Positions 35,056 through 45,094 of a stretch of DNA of 64,000 nt are shown in pieces (positions within the stretch are counted from its first letter, which is position 1; each line of letters starts with the position of its first letter). A program made the position numbers and the translations under genes. This DNA comes from Marivita geojedonensis (lineage in GTDB: Bacteria; Pseudomonadota; Alphaproteobacteria; Rhodobacterales; Rhodobacteraceae). The stretch is taken from contig NZ_JFKC01000001.1 in the NCBI RefSeq assembly GCF_002115805.1, forward strand, positions 558,001 to 622,000. Direction: 5' to 3'. The notes beneath the pieces were generated by a model. That model saw only the letters and a program-made list of their open reading frames with translations. It searched no databases and was not told the DNA's origin.

Positions 35056-36468
35056 TCATGACGAGTCTGCCCGGGACGCATCCGTGCCATGGTGATGAAT
35101 ATGAACATCCCGTTGCGGATACGGTATCGAGATCCCGGCCTCGTCAAATTTTTCCTTTATTTGTTGTGTCAGGTCCCAATAAACCGTCCAGTAGTCAGCT
35201 GTCTTGCTCCACGGCCTGCAGATGAAATTTACCGAATTATCCGCCAGTTCATGTACGCGAATAACAGGTTCCGGATCGGCCAGAACCAGGGGATGGGCGG
35301 TCACTGTCTCTTTGATGACGTCTAGCGCATCAGAGATGGAGTCCGCGTAGGAAATACCAAACAACAAATCGACCCGGCGTGTTGTGCTTGCAGTGACATT
35401 TGTAATGACGTTCCCCCAAACATTCTTGTTCGGGATCACGATCACCTGGTTGTCGGGCGTGACCACTTTGGTAGCAACGATACTGACGGATCGCACAGTA
35501 CCAGCCACACCACCAACATCGACATAATCGCCCTCATCGAATGGCCGGTTGATCATGATCATCAGTCCACTTGCGAGATTTCCAAGCGTGTCCTGAAACG
35601 CAAACGCCAAAATGAACGAAGCACCACCAATCAGGGCGAAAACGGGTGTGATATCGATCCCCATGGCAGACAATACCACCAGCAGACCAAACGCCAGAAC
35701 CAGCCAGTAGACCACCGTCGCGAGAAAGGCCTGCAAGAGCTTGGAGAGATTTGGAACACGGCCCATCATCCGCTGACTTGTGCGCCGGCTCACTCTTGCA
35801 AACAAGAGCAACCCTAGGAGTGCAACGGCAAGTACGGCCCCGTTCAGCCCAACCGAAATGCCACCTTCGCGATCCATAAGCCAACTCAAAGTCTCGGACA
35901 CGAGAGTTTCAAAATCGGTGTTCCGTGTTTCGTCAATAATGACCGAGGACCGATACGCCCGATACTCCGCGACCAGAGATGGATCACCGCCCTTCTTTTC
36001 CAGGGAGGAGATGACCCTGCTGTATTTGTCGAACAGTGCCTTTCTCTCAAGGACCAGCGCGGACAGGTTTTGGCGAGCCGCATCTTCGACACCCTGATCC
36101 GTCCGCAAGATGGTGATTTGTGCGGCCATCACCTCTTCTGTCGCTGCGCGTACAGTTTCCAACCAGGTTTCCGCGAGACTTTCCAACTCGGATTTCGTGA
36201 GGGGGATCAGTCGCAGTTCAAGCTCGTTTAGGGGAATATTCGGGTCCAGTATGTCGCGCGAAAGACCGGGTTCGGAATTGGCCGCATTATCATCGACAAC
36301 CTGCTCCGAATTGGCACCCGTTGTCCTGCTAGCATCGCCCTCTGAGAGAGTTTCCTGGGCCGGCACTGCGACTGTTGAGAGCAAGAGAACACAGGTCGCA
36401 AAAAGACCCAGCATACAGGCAAGCACCCAAGACCCTCTCGTGACCACGTTGCTCTGGATGGATGTCAT
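35056..36468 (-). CDS. MscS-type mechanosensitive channel
   Basis: A 470-residue small-conductance mechanosensitive channel. After a signal-like N-terminal helix comes an extracytoplasmic helical domain (about 50-220), then the MscS core: pore helix GGASFILAFAFQDTLGNLASG, beta domain DYVDVGGVAGTVRSVSIVAT and VIPNKNVWGNVITN, and the alpha/beta C-terminal domain. It releases solutes on hypo-osmotic shock, complementing ectoine accumulation. ATG 36468 has GAGGGGG upstream; the frame open to 36657 is not conserved. Confidence 0.92.
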   Translation of the reverse strand: MTSIQSNVVTRGSWVLACMLGLFATCVLLLSTVAVPAQETLSEGDASRTTGANSEQVVDDNAANSEPGLSRDILDPNIPLNELELRLIPLTKSELESLAETWLETVRAATEEVMAAQITILRTDQGVEDAARQNLSALVLERKALFDKYSRVISSLEKKGGDPSLVAEYRAYRSSVIIDETRNTDFETLVSETLSWLMDREGGISVGLNGAVLAVALLGLLLFARVSRRTSQRMMGRVPNLSKLLQAFLATVVYWLVLAFGLLVVLSAMGIDITPVFALIGGASFILAFAFQDTLGNLASGLMIMINRPFDEGDYVDVGGVAGTVRSVSIVATKVVTPDNQVIVIPNKNVWGNVITNVTASTTRRVDLLFGISYADSISDALDVIKETVTAHPLVLADPEPVIRVHELADNSVNFICRPWSKTADYWTVYWDLTQQIKEKFDEAGISIPYPQRDVHIHHHGTDASRADSS

Positions 36469-36748
36469 CTGCTGTCCCCCTCGTCGACGTCTCGAAATCA
36501 CAGACTGTCGCCATCTGAGAAGAAACGCAATTTTTGGCAAACCAGCGAGTAACGGAGAAAAGCGAGCAGTTGTCTCGACAGCGACAAACACCCCCAAAAA
36601 TGGCGCAGACTGCGAAGATCTTTGAGATTGATGAACCGGGCCGAATCCGATGAACACGGCGCCGGGTCACTGGTCTCGAAAAGGTGTCAAGAGAGACACA
36701 CGTCAGACGTCGAGGTCGACATGTGTCACGTCTTGCCGAAGATTGCGT

Positions 36749-37267
36749 CTACTGGGTGTCGGACGTGGCCGTCGAGTTGCCCATGGCTGCTGCACCCAGA
36801 AGCAACGCGGCGACACCACCGACCACCGTGGGTGTGAAACTGCCTGCGACAACCGCGCCTGCAGCTGCGCCCCCGGCTGCAACTGTACCAGGCGGGCAGG
36901 TGCCGACAACGGCCGCGGCCGCCGAACATTGAACGCGGATCTCTGAATTCGTTTCGAAACGCGCGCTGATGATCGCCCGGTCTCCGCAAGCATTTTGACT
37001 GCGGGCGATTTCGTACGCGCGACGCTCAGACTCCGATGCTCCCGTAGCAGCGACGGGAATGCATTGCGCGCCAGCCACACCTTCCGCGCAACGAACACCG
37101 ACGCGCCCATCCTCGAGAAAGCGCGCCGACACGATCAAATCGTTCTGACCTTCACCACATGCTTCCTGAGCTTGGGCGATGGCCAAAGCCTCAGCATTGG
37201 ATTGAGCAAATGCACCCGTGGCCGAAACGGTCAAGGCCATCATGGCGGCGAGGAAGGGGCTTTTCAT
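36749..37267 (-). CDS. secreted two-repeat protein with YjbE-like tail
   Basis: A 172-residue exported protein (signal ends GAFAQ). Two tandem repeats of about 40 residues each have the pattern ACG...I(V/I)SARF...(R/E)(V/I)RVxC: one around ACGEGQNDLIVSARF, one around ACGDRAIISARF, each closed by a second Cys. The tail is Ala/Gly-rich with one hydrophobic helix (VVGGVAALLLGAAAMG) and ends in Ser/Thr residues, reminiscent of YjbE. It lies next to an exopolysaccharide locus that also has YjbF and YjbH, so a role in polymer secretion is possible but unproven. Confidence 0.7.
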   Translation of the reverse strand: MKSPFLAAMMALTVSATGAFAQSNAEALAIAQAQEACGEGQNDLIVSARFLEDGRVGVRCAEGVAGAQCIPVAATGASESERRAYEIARSQNACGDRAIISARFETNSEIRVQCSAAAAVVGTCPPGTVAAGGAAAGAVVAGSFTPTVVGGVAALLLGAAAMGNSTATSDTQ

Positions 37268-37833
37268 AGTGGACTCCGGTTCTGACGACGACACAACTTT
37301 GCGGGTAGATAACATGATTAAACTGAGCTGCCAAAGATCAAGTGAAAAAATCTCGGATTTCAGGCGTCATCTCATGACCTCCGCAATAATATGTATAAAT
37401 GAAAAGCCGTTTCGGTCAGCTTGGAAAGCAGTGGCAGCACGTCTACACATGGAAAGGACTTCGAGCCTTGTTGGACATACCTCCGCATCTCACAAAACTG
37501 GCAAGATACTCCTGATTTTCTCAGAGAATCAGTGATAATCGCGGCTTGTGTATGATCTTTTTGGACTTTTGCGGGCAGTCTTCTTTGTTTGACTGCGCTA
37601 GCGTCGCCGAAACCGTGATCCGTTGGAGTCTTTTTGTAACTGCAATAATTGGCTAGGCACGCATCGCAAAGAGATACAGGCCGCGTTGAATGACCAAAAT
37701 TTGGTCGACGGGCAAGTTATCGCCCTGTGACTCTTATCAGTGTGACAATATGGATTGAGCGTTGGAGGCAAAACCAGTATCGTTTTAGTTGTAGATATTG
37801 GCAGACATTTCACGTGAACGGTGGGGGTTCATT
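37268..37833. other. 566-bp divergent intergenic region
   Basis: AT-richer than its surroundings and lying between divergent genes, this must hold the promoters of the secreted protein and of the sugar transferase. I could not identify individual boxes with confidence, and I see no gene. Confidence 0.5.
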
Positions 37834-38478
37834 GTGTTCGACAGTTTGATGGACGATGTCGCGGGTTTAGCGACGTCGAAGAGGCGCAGCTCTTTTGTAT
37901 TCAAGGCGTTCAAGCGGCTGTTTGATTTGTTCGTCAGCCTGATGTTGCTGCCTCTGCTCGCCGCGTCCGCGCTTGCGATTCTTGCACTCAATCCGCTGCT
38001 CAACCGTGGGCCTCTGCTGTTCAGGCAGCAACGCATGGGACGGCACTGCCAACCCTTTGTCGCGTACAAATTCCGAACGTTGCTCCCCTGCACGTTGTCG
38101 CACAGAGATGTAAATGACCCCCTCGAACACCATCGCATTACAAAGCTTGGCAAGTTTCTGCGACGCACCCGGCTTGATGAGCTGCCCCAGATCATCAATG
38201 TGCTGAAGGGGGAAATGAGTCTGATTGGACCGCGTCCTGACTACCTGCCGCACGCCCAAGTGTTTTTGAAGGACATTCCAGGATACCGTGAACGTCACGA
38301 AGTGCGTCCGGGAATCAGTGGGCTGGCTCAAACGGAAATTGGCTATGTGCAGGGTCCGAGTGACACGCGCCGCAAGGTGCTGGCAGACCTCTATTACATC
38401 AGAAATTCCGGCTTCCTGCTGGAGTTTTGGATCGTATGGCGCACCTTGTTGATCGTCTTTGGAGGAAAAGGTTTGTAG
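37834..38478 (+). CDS. exopolysaccharide initiating sugar transferase (ExoY/WcaJ type)
   Basis: Polyprenyl-phosphate hexose-1-phosphate transferase of about 214 residues that loads the first sugar on the lipid carrier at the inner membrane. One N-terminal helix (LFDLFVSLMLLPLLAAS) is followed by GPLLFRQQRMGRHCQPFVAYKFRT, then FLRRTRLDELPQIINVLKGEMSLIGPRP and RHEVRPGISGLAQ, all family motifs with the catalytic Asp-Glu pair. GTG 37834 follows GGTGGGGG; TTG 37798 and ATG 37849 are alternatives. It opens the polysaccharide locus on the plus strand. Confidence 0.9.
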   Translation: MFDSLMDDVAGLATSKRRSSFVFKAFKRLFDLFVSLMLLPLLAASALAILALNPLLNRGPLLFRQQRMGRHCQPFVAYKFRTLLPCTLSHRDVNDPLEHHRITKLGKFLRRTRLDELPQIINVLKGEMSLIGPRPDYLPHAQVFLKDIPGYRERHEVRPGISGLAQTEIGYVQGPSDTRRKVLADLYYIRNSGFLLEFWIVWRTLLIVFGGKGL

Positions 38479-38526
38479 GTTCGGAACAGCGACTTTGTCG
38501 AAACACGGACCAAGTCGCGCTTACAT

Positions 38527-40707
38527 GTGAGATCAGCAGTAGGAACACAGATTTTGTTGCAGGACTACGCACGCGCTGGACGCAACCAGAAATCCGAGCA
38601 TATCGGAGACGACGAAATCGATCTCCTAGAGCTGTTCGGGTCGCTCTGGCGCGGCAAATGGATCATTTTGCTCTGCGCCTTGCTGGCGGGTCTTGGTGGC
38701 GGCTACTATGCGTTCCAACTTGCGGTACCGAAATATTCTGCGCAAACAACTCTCGCCATTCAGGTTGGTGGCTCGCAAATTGTCGATATCGACAGCGTGT
38801 TTTCAGGTGTCTCCGCCGACACCGTGTCTCTGAACACGGAAATCGAGGTCATCAAATCGCGCAAACTGGGAGAGCAACTCGTCAGAGAGCTCAATCTCAC
38901 AGCGGATGCCGCATTTAATCCCTATCTCGCGGACACGGGGCCAGCCTTCTACGAACCGTATCTCGAACCCTATCTGAAGGATTGGTTCGGCTTCGAATTT
39001 CCGGAAGAGCCGACACCGACGGAGTTTCAGCAGTTCGATCGCACAGTCGTTAACGCGATGAGCGCGATCAGCGCGTCGTTACAGCGTGATACCTACGTGT
39101 TCACGCTCTCAGCCAAAACGGTTGATCCGCAGAAATCCGTCTTGCTCGTGAATACGCTGGCTCAGCTCTACATCGCGGACCAGATCGCCGTGAAATTCGA
39201 AGCCACTGAAAATGCGGTCACCTGGCTTTCTGAGCGTGTTACCGAGTTGGAAATTGAACTGAAAGAAAAAGAAGACGCCATCAAGGATCTCCGCTCCAGG
39301 TCAAACGTGGTCAATGCAGAGGTCCTTGCAGGATTAAACCAGCAAGCAAACGATATTCAGGACCGCCTGCAAAGCCTGCGTGAGACCGCGGAAGGAGCAA
39401 CAACCCGTCTGGAACGTTTGCGAGCTCTTCAACTCGATGGATCGCCGGAAGAAATCCTGGAAGCCTTTCCCGACCCGGTACTTCAGAGGCTTTACAACGA
39501 TCTGAGCGATGGCGGTCCGCAAAGGTTGACTTTGTTCGATGACCGTTTTGCACTGCTCGTGGATCGGGAGGCCACAGACACGCAACGTGCCCTGACGCAG
39601 GCCGAGTCCCTGTCTGCATCTTATGACGAGCTTCAAACCCGGATTGCCCTGCAGACGCAGGATCTGATTGATCTACAGCAATTGGAACGCGAAGCGGAAG
39701 CAACGCGCATTCTCTACGATACATTTCTAGCGCGTCTGAAAGAGACAACTGTTCAACGTGGGTTGCAGGAGGCCGATGCCCGAGTGCTCTCACCTGCGAT
39801 AAATGGCGTTTACGTTGAACCACGCAAGTCACGGATCGTGGCACTCTCGCTGATCCTGGGCAGCATGCTGGGGGTCGGCATTGTCTTGCTGCAGCAGTTT
39901 TTGCACAATGGCTTCCGGACCGCCGAGGATCTGGAGCGCCACACCGGTATCGGTGTTATGGGTCAAATTCCGCGGATCCCGATTTCAAAACGCGAAGCCC
40001 TTATTCCCTATCTGAATGACAAACCCACATCTGCAGCCTCAGAGGCCGTCCGCAACCTGCGCACGTCGGTGATGCTGTCAAACATTGACCAGCCACCCAA
40101 GGTCATCATGTCGACCTCGTCGATTCCGGGCGAAGGCAAGACCACGCAGGCCATCGCATTGGCCAAGAATTTTGCGACTTTGGGGCGGAGTGTTCTCTTG
40201 ATTGAATGCGATATCCGGAGACGAACCTTCAGCCGATATTTCAAAACCGCGCCTGATTGCGGGATCGTCTCGGCTTTGTCACGTCGTCGACCCCTGGATG
40301 AAATCGTCTTTCATGACAAGGCATTGTGCGCAGACGTGCTTATGGGAGAAAAGAGCTCGGTGAATGCGGCAGATCTCTTCAGTTCCGACCGCTTCCAGGA
40401 GTTTATTGGGAACGCCCGAAAATCCTACGATGTCATCATCATCGACACGCCGCCCGTCCTTGTGGTTCCCGATGCTCGTGTCATCGGCCAGGCTGTTGAT
40501 GCAATTATCTATTCGGTGGCGTGGGACAAGACCGCCAAGGCCCAGGTGGACGAAGGTCTGCGTCAACTGGCAGGCGCCAATCTCAAGGTTGCTGGATTTG
40601 TTCTGTCTCAGATCGACCCAAAAGGCATGCAGCGCTACGGCTATGGTGGTCGCTACAGCGCCTATGGGGCCTATGCCAAATACGGCAAACATTACTACGA
40701 CACATGA
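38527..40707 (+). CDS. polysaccharide co-polymerase / tyrosine autokinase (Wzc, ExoP)
   Basis: A 726-residue BY-kinase controlling polymer length and export. The N-terminal Wzz domain is flanked by membrane helices (GKWIILLCALLAGLGGG near 40-56; SLILGSMLGVGIVLL near 440) with a long coiled-coil periplasmic region. The cytosolic kinase has Walker A PGEGKTTQA (about 537), A' VLLIECDIRR and B VIIIDTPPVL. The tail contains eight tyrosines in the last 25 residues (QRYGYGGRYSAYG to YYDT), the autophosphorylation cluster. The start is unclear: GTG 38527 is used; TTG 38554 with AGTAGGA is an alternative. Confidence 0.92.
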   Translation: MRSAVGTQILLQDYARAGRNQKSEHIGDDEIDLLELFGSLWRGKWIILLCALLAGLGGGYYAFQLAVPKYSAQTTLAIQVGGSQIVDIDSVFSGVSADTVSLNTEIEVIKSRKLGEQLVRELNLTADAAFNPYLADTGPAFYEPYLEPYLKDWFGFEFPEEPTPTEFQQFDRTVVNAMSAISASLQRDTYVFTLSAKTVDPQKSVLLVNTLAQLYIADQIAVKFEATENAVTWLSERVTELEIELKEKEDAIKDLRSRSNVVNAEVLAGLNQQANDIQDRLQSLRETAEGATTRLERLRALQLDGSPEEILEAFPDPVLQRLYNDLSDGGPQRLTLFDDRFALLVDREATDTQRALTQAESLSASYDELQTRIALQTQDLIDLQQLEREAEATRILYDTFLARLKETTVQRGLQEADARVLSPAINGVYVEPRKSRIVALSLILGSMLGVGIVLLQQFLHNGFRTAEDLERHTGIGVMGQIPRIPISKREALIPYLNDKPTSAASEAVRNLRTSVMLSNIDQPPKVIMSTSSIPGEGKTTQAIALAKNFATLGRSVLLIECDIRRRTFSRYFKTAPDCGIVSALSRRRPLDEIVFHDKALCADVLMGEKSSVNAADLFSSDRFQEFIGNARKSYDVIIIDTPPVLVVPDARVIGQAVDAIIYSVAWDKTAKAQVDEGLRQLAGANLKVAGFVLSQIDPKGMQRYGYGGRYSAYGAYAKYGKHYYDT

Positions 40708-40739
40708 AAAAAGCGGGCCCCGAAGAGGCCCGCTTTTTT
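40707..40739. terminator. bidirectional rho-independent terminator
   Basis: AAAAAAGCGGGCC (40707-40719), a seven-base loop CCGAAGA, then GGCCCGCTTTTTT. It separates the convergent kinase and export-lipoprotein genes and has a U-tract in both directions. Confidence 0.93.
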
Positions 40740-40761
40740 ATCGTTTTGAGGAAGTTTTGGT

Positions 40762-42135
40762 TTAGTTGCCCGCAGCGTTTGCCGTGCTGATTGCTGCCCC
40801 AACGAGGCCAAAGGTTTGCTGGAGCGACCGGCCCCATTTTGTTACCGGCTGCTCTTCGATGAAGATGATGTCATTGGGGCGCATCTCCATGCGAGCCGCC
40901 AAGGTCAGGTTCACCGCGTTGCTGGCATCCAGATGCCATGCTGTCACCGCACCAAATTCCGCAGGGTTTTCCGAGGCACGCAATACGTAAATGTGCCGTG
41001 AGCTTCCGGTCGCATTGCTGTAACCGCCACTGTCATAGAGCGCATCGGCAAGGGTCGCTGTCTGACCATAAGGAAGCGCAAAGCGACTTTGCTTGGCTAC
41101 CTCTCCTGTCAGATAAACATAATCCCGCTCGACGGCACCGTATTCGGCTCGTGCACCAAAATTCGACCGTTGTTCGTCCAAAGCCGCCCGCCGAAACCCA
41201 ACTTCAGCCTGCAGCTCAGCCAAAGCCTGTGTTCTGGCCTGGTTTCTCTGGGCAATCACATCGAGACGCTGTTGGTAAAACAGCAAGGCTTGCTCGAGAT
41301 CGTAGGTGGTATCGACATACACGGCATCACCATCGAGAAGGATACGCCGTTGCAGGGAGGCATCCGCAAAATAATCCCGAATGGGAATTTGGTAGAGCGT
41401 CCCGTTTCGGTAGATACGGATGGAGCCAAACTCGTCATTTGCCAGTTGAACCCCACCGGCAGCGGCCAGTGCTTCGCCGAGGGTCAGGGGCCGGAGCGTG
41501 ATGGGTATCAGGGTTGAGCTGCCTACGGCGCCACCGATCACCACGCGCTGCGAATTAAATTCCGAGACTTCAAGACTGAAGGCAGGATCGACCTGGTTCC
41601 GAACAAGGATCTCAAAAATCCGGGCCTCCGCTTCTTCCACCGTCAAGCCGGCGATATCGATCTGTCCGATTTCCGGAATGGCAATGCGGCCATCATCCCG
41701 CACCGTGTAGCCCTGCCGCCGGTTCTGGGCCGCAAGAAGTCCGGTCAGCTCTTCGACGGTTGTTCCAACGGATTTCGTGGCGAGAAGAACGACGTCACCG
41801 ACCCCGATCCGGTATGTTTCCGGAAGGATTTGCGGCGGCGGGCGCAGCTGCAATGTGCCCGGTGTTTCCTCCGGGACGAAGGGTTCTTCCGGAAGGGGTC
41901 CCCCAAACCGCAAAGACCCTCCTCCCGCTGTCTGGTAGAAGGCTGCCGGAAGAGATTTAGGTGTGTAGGACGAGCGGTTCGCCACCAGCACACTTTGTGC
42001 CGTGAGCGGGATTTCACGGACGGCTACGCCGGCGCCCGCGTCTTTTACAGTCGGGCTATGGTAGGTAATGCCGCATGCCGTTGTCACAAGAGCTGTGCTC
42101 AACAGCGCGATCCCAAGATAATTTCGGCGCTTCAT
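40762..42135 (-). CDS. polysaccharide export outer-membrane lipoprotein (Wza/KpsD-like)
   Basis: A 457-residue lipoprotein (lipobox TTAC near residue 21) with a Poly_export domain (YRIGVGDVVLLATKSVG at about 106) followed by SLBB-type domains (GEALAAAGGVQLAND; GQTATLADALYDSGGYSN). It forms the outer-membrane export channel working with the tyrosine kinase encoded on the other strand. A long helical insertion (about 290-345) is visible. It is the last gene of the yjbH-yjbF-export unit. Confidence 0.9.
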   Translation of the reverse strand: MKRRNYLGIALLSTALVTTACGITYHSPTVKDAGAGVAVREIPLTAQSVLVANRSSYTPKSLPAAFYQTAGGGSLRFGGPLPEEPFVPEETPGTLQLRPPPQILPETYRIGVGDVVLLATKSVGTTVEELTGLLAAQNRRQGYTVRDDGRIAIPEIGQIDIAGLTVEEAEARIFEILVRNQVDPAFSLEVSEFNSQRVVIGGAVGSSTLIPITLRPLTLGEALAAAGGVQLANDEFGSIRIYRNGTLYQIPIRDYFADASLQRRILLDGDAVYVDTTYDLEQALLFYQQRLDVIAQRNQARTQALAELQAEVGFRRAALDEQRSNFGARAEYGAVERDYVYLTGEVAKQSRFALPYGQTATLADALYDSGGYSNATGSSRHIYVLRASENPAEFGAVTAWHLDASNAVNLTLAARMEMRPNDIIFIEEQPVTKWGRSLQQTFGLVGAAISTANAAGN

Positions 42136-42182
42136 ACTCGACCCTCAATTCCGATTCGACGTCGGCGTTCCATCGCGAAAAC

Positions 42183-42779
42183 TTAACGGATGACCCGCTC
42201 GGTTTCCACGTAACCAACGCCCGGCGAGACCCATTGGCGTGATTTCAGAACCAAGCCGTTGCTATTTCGCCAGTATGTATTCTCGATCTGCCGCTCATCG
42301 TTGATGCAGGCTTCTGTGATGCGTGTGGCAGTGACAAGGCGATTTCCGACAGGTGTTTGGACGGATTGTGTGTCAGACCTGCGGCACTGAAACGTCATGA
42401 AAAAGCTTTGGTATTCGCCATTCATATAACCATTGATCCGCGGCGCCCACGCGAGTGCTCCGCCATTTACCGCCGCGATCGACTGGGTTGCATCAGCTCC
42501 CATGAGGTCATCACCCAGACCACGCGTCGAGACGATCACGCCTTGATCGAATGAAAACGTTGCGTTGTCTGCCGTCCGCCATGTGACAACGCTGCCGATG
42601 CGGGCAGCTTCAGTGGCAAAGCCCTGCGCACCGAGCACGGGAACAGACACTTGGAGACTGTCACGGGTGGCTGTCCCGATCACGACCTCTGAACCACCAA
42701 GACCCGCAAGTGATGTGAGCTGAGAACACGCGCCAAGGATCGTAGCAACCACGAGACTTATGAAAGACCGCCACATCAT
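42183..42779 (-). CDS. YjbF-family lipoprotein
   Basis: A 198-residue exported lipoprotein (ILGACSQ lipobox) of the YjbF/GfcB family, implicated in exopolysaccharide production in enterobacteria. Visible family features are the long beta-rich domain with VVTWRTADNATFSFDQGVIVSTRGLGDDLMGAD and the end LVLKSRQWVSPGVGYVETERVIR. Two adjacent ATGs at the start; the first overlaps the yjbH stop, so translation is coupled. Confidence 0.85.
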   Translation of the reverse strand: MMWRSFISLVVATILGACSQLTSLAGLGGSEVVIGTATRDSLQVSVPVLGAQGFATEAARIGSVVTWRTADNATFSFDQGVIVSTRGLGDDLMGADATQSIAAVNGGALAWAPRINGYMNGEYQSFFMTFQCRRSDTQSVQTPVGNRLVTATRITEACINDERQIENTYWRNSNGLVLKSRQWVSPGVGYVETERVIR

Positions 42780-44875
42780 TTCCAGAACCGCCCCCATCCG
42801 TTTTGTAGTTCCGGTTTATGGAGCTCCCGCACGGTCTCGTAGAGACGGTCCGACACATTCAAGCGCGCACCGCCATCACGCTGCACCGGGCGCATCGTGT
42901 AGGTCAGTTTGTCTGTATTAGGTTGCCCCGTGACCGTGCTGATCGGAATCTCGAACCGCAGACCTTTGTCGAACGAGCCTTCGCCAAAATCATCAAAGCT
43001 GACATCGGTGAAAGTGGCAAACGCCCCAACTTTCCAGCCGTTTTTGAACTCACGATCCAGTGTAAAGGTGGTTCCCCAATCTCCGGCGAGATAGCGGCCA
43101 ACATCGAGCTGGGAATGAAACCCGTTGCCCATATCCCAATATCCAGAGACATGGCCGGTTGCGACTTCATAATCCCTGAACCCAAAGAGCTGGTCGAAGT
43201 CACGTTGCTTGACGTAGTTGAGCTCAGCTCCCAAGGCGAACGGACTGTCGATCGGTTTCCAGAGCAGTTCCGTTGAAATCCCGCCAAACATCGGCTCCAG
43301 GTATCCGGCAGTCACTCGACCGTAAAGATCTTCGCCTGGCTTGAAGTAATACGCGCCTACCAACTCCGTGATCGCAGGATCCCCTTCGCGATCGTAGATG
43401 TTGAAATCCGAGCGCACTTTTTCGAGCACCGATGTAGAGGCACGGGTGCTTTCGTCGAGATTGCCAGCGAGTTTTTTGCGGACGGCACCGCGGAGTTCAA
43501 AACCAGGAGCAGGCTGGTATTTTGCAGCCAGTTCGAGGCCAACATCGACCCGGATGGGATCATCCGGGTCGAACAGACTTGGCGTCAGATAGGGGCGCAA
43601 CTGCCATTCGAATTGCGGATACCGTCCAGAGATCGGCGATAGCGGCCCAGTGTCAGGTTCAATGGAGGCACGGGCAAAACTGCTCCAGCTATTGTCGTAG
43701 GTGTATTCGAGCTCTTCGAGATCTGAGCGGTTCAAGGTCACGGCCGCCCCAGAAAGTCCCGCGACAACAGGCACAATCGTAAATGTATCGACACCTGTTG
43801 GCACCGAATGGGTCAGTGCCCGCGCCGTTCGACCAACAACCTGCGCCATGTTCGGATACGTGGCGTTTTCAACCTCGATCCGGATGCTGCGCCCTGACGC
43901 CGAGAAGCCATGCAGCTTCAACCCGGACTGTGCAAGAGCAGCCTGAATCCTATTTTGGACACGGGTTTCTCCAATGGAGTCTACGCTCCATCCAAGAGAA
44001 GCTGCATTGCGTCGCGGCAAGACCGGCATCGGCGCACGATCAATCCCTGGTCCCCCACTGGGTGATTTGGGGTTGGTTGCAAATGTGGCCTGCACCCCGA
44101 ATTCCGAGCCATAGAGATAATGCGCGCCGAGCGTGATGCCGGGGCGGTATTGGTAGGAAACACCGAAGTTGTAGGGTGACTTGCGTTCAAAGGCAGATCC
44201 ATCCTCAAACGGATAAGCATCCGATGAGTATTCAGCGGTGATGGCGAGTTTCTCGGTCGCCTGCCACTCAATCCCGCCAAAGAACGCCGCGTTACCTCGG
44301 AAGAACTGGTCCGCTTCAACGGTTCCGCCTTTGCCAAAATCACGGGTTGGTCGTGTCTTCATCGCATCACTGAAGACGCCGAGTGGATTATCAAACCCGC
44401 CGACGCCTGCCAGACGACCCCAGCCCAAACCGCCGGTTACGCGAACACCACTTCCAAGCGTTTTGGTGGCAACGACATATTCAGAGGAATAGATCCCTGT
44501 TCCGAGAAAGTCGTTCAAGCCAACAGCTACAGCAGGCTGCCAAGTGTCCGGGTTTTCGTCGATCAGACGATATTGAAGCGAGAAGCTTCGATCGAAGAGT
44601 TCGGATCCTTCGCGCTGGAAGTTTTCAATATTTGAGTAGCGGAAACTCCCGGACAGGCGCGGCGTGATTTGGAACGTGATCGTGTTACGCGACTGGTTCT
44701 TGAAGTAACTGGACGTGAAGGCCAGTTCTGCATCCGGACGGCTCAACGCCGACGGCGTGTCGATCAGACCTGGATAGCCATAAGTATTGTATCCGGAATA
44801 CGGCTCAGCCAGAGACTGGCCCAAAAACACGCCTCCAGACGCCACAACAAGAGTTGATCTGATCAAGTACCGCAC
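42776..44875 (-). CDS. YjbH-family outer-membrane beta-barrel protein
   Basis: A 699-residue predicted outer-membrane protein (signal ends SLAEP) with the N-terminal YjbH signature NTYGYPGLIDTPSALSRPDAEL and many amphipathic strands, ending in WGRFWK. YjbH/GfcD proteins are thought to assist secretion or modification of exopolysaccharide. GTG start 44875 with GGAGG five bases upstream. It overlaps yjbF; no YjbG/GfcC gene is seen between them. Confidence 0.88.
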   Translation of the reverse strand: MRYLIRSTLVVASGGVFLGQSLAEPYSGYNTYGYPGLIDTPSALSRPDAELAFTSSYFKNQSRNTITFQITPRLSGSFRYSNIENFQREGSELFDRSFSLQYRLIDENPDTWQPAVAVGLNDFLGTGIYSSEYVVATKTLGSGVRVTGGLGWGRLAGVGGFDNPLGVFSDAMKTRPTRDFGKGGTVEADQFFRGNAAFFGGIEWQATEKLAITAEYSSDAYPFEDGSAFERKSPYNFGVSYQYRPGITLGAHYLYGSEFGVQATFATNPKSPSGGPGIDRAPMPVLPRRNAASLGWSVDSIGETRVQNRIQAALAQSGLKLHGFSASGRSIRIEVENATYPNMAQVVGRTARALTHSVPTGVDTFTIVPVVAGLSGAAVTLNRSDLEELEYTYDNSWSSFARASIEPDTGPLSPISGRYPQFEWQLRPYLTPSLFDPDDPIRVDVGLELAAKYQPAPGFELRGAVRKKLAGNLDESTRASTSVLEKVRSDFNIYDREGDPAITELVGAYYFKPGEDLYGRVTAGYLEPMFGGISTELLWKPIDSPFALGAELNYVKQRDFDQLFGFRDYEVATGHVSGYWDMGNGFHSQLDVGRYLAGDWGTTFTLDREFKNGWKVGAFATFTDVSFDDFGEGSFDKGLRFEIPISTVTGQPNTDKLTYTMRPVQRDGGARLNVSDRLYETVRELHKPELQNGWGRFWK

Positions 44876-45094
44876 TGCTGCCTCCGGAGAATCATTTTTC
44901 TTTGGGATTCTCTCCGCCTCTAGCGTCGTCTGTTCTATGCGCGCGCTCTATTGATTTCGACAGGTTTTCATGGACGAAATCTGATCGTTGCAAACGAGTC
45001 ACGCAACGTAGTCCATTCGACTACGCCAAAAGACTAACACTGTGTCGGACGAAAGAACTGTCCAAAACAACTATTCGACGTGTCGCAGAAAGCC

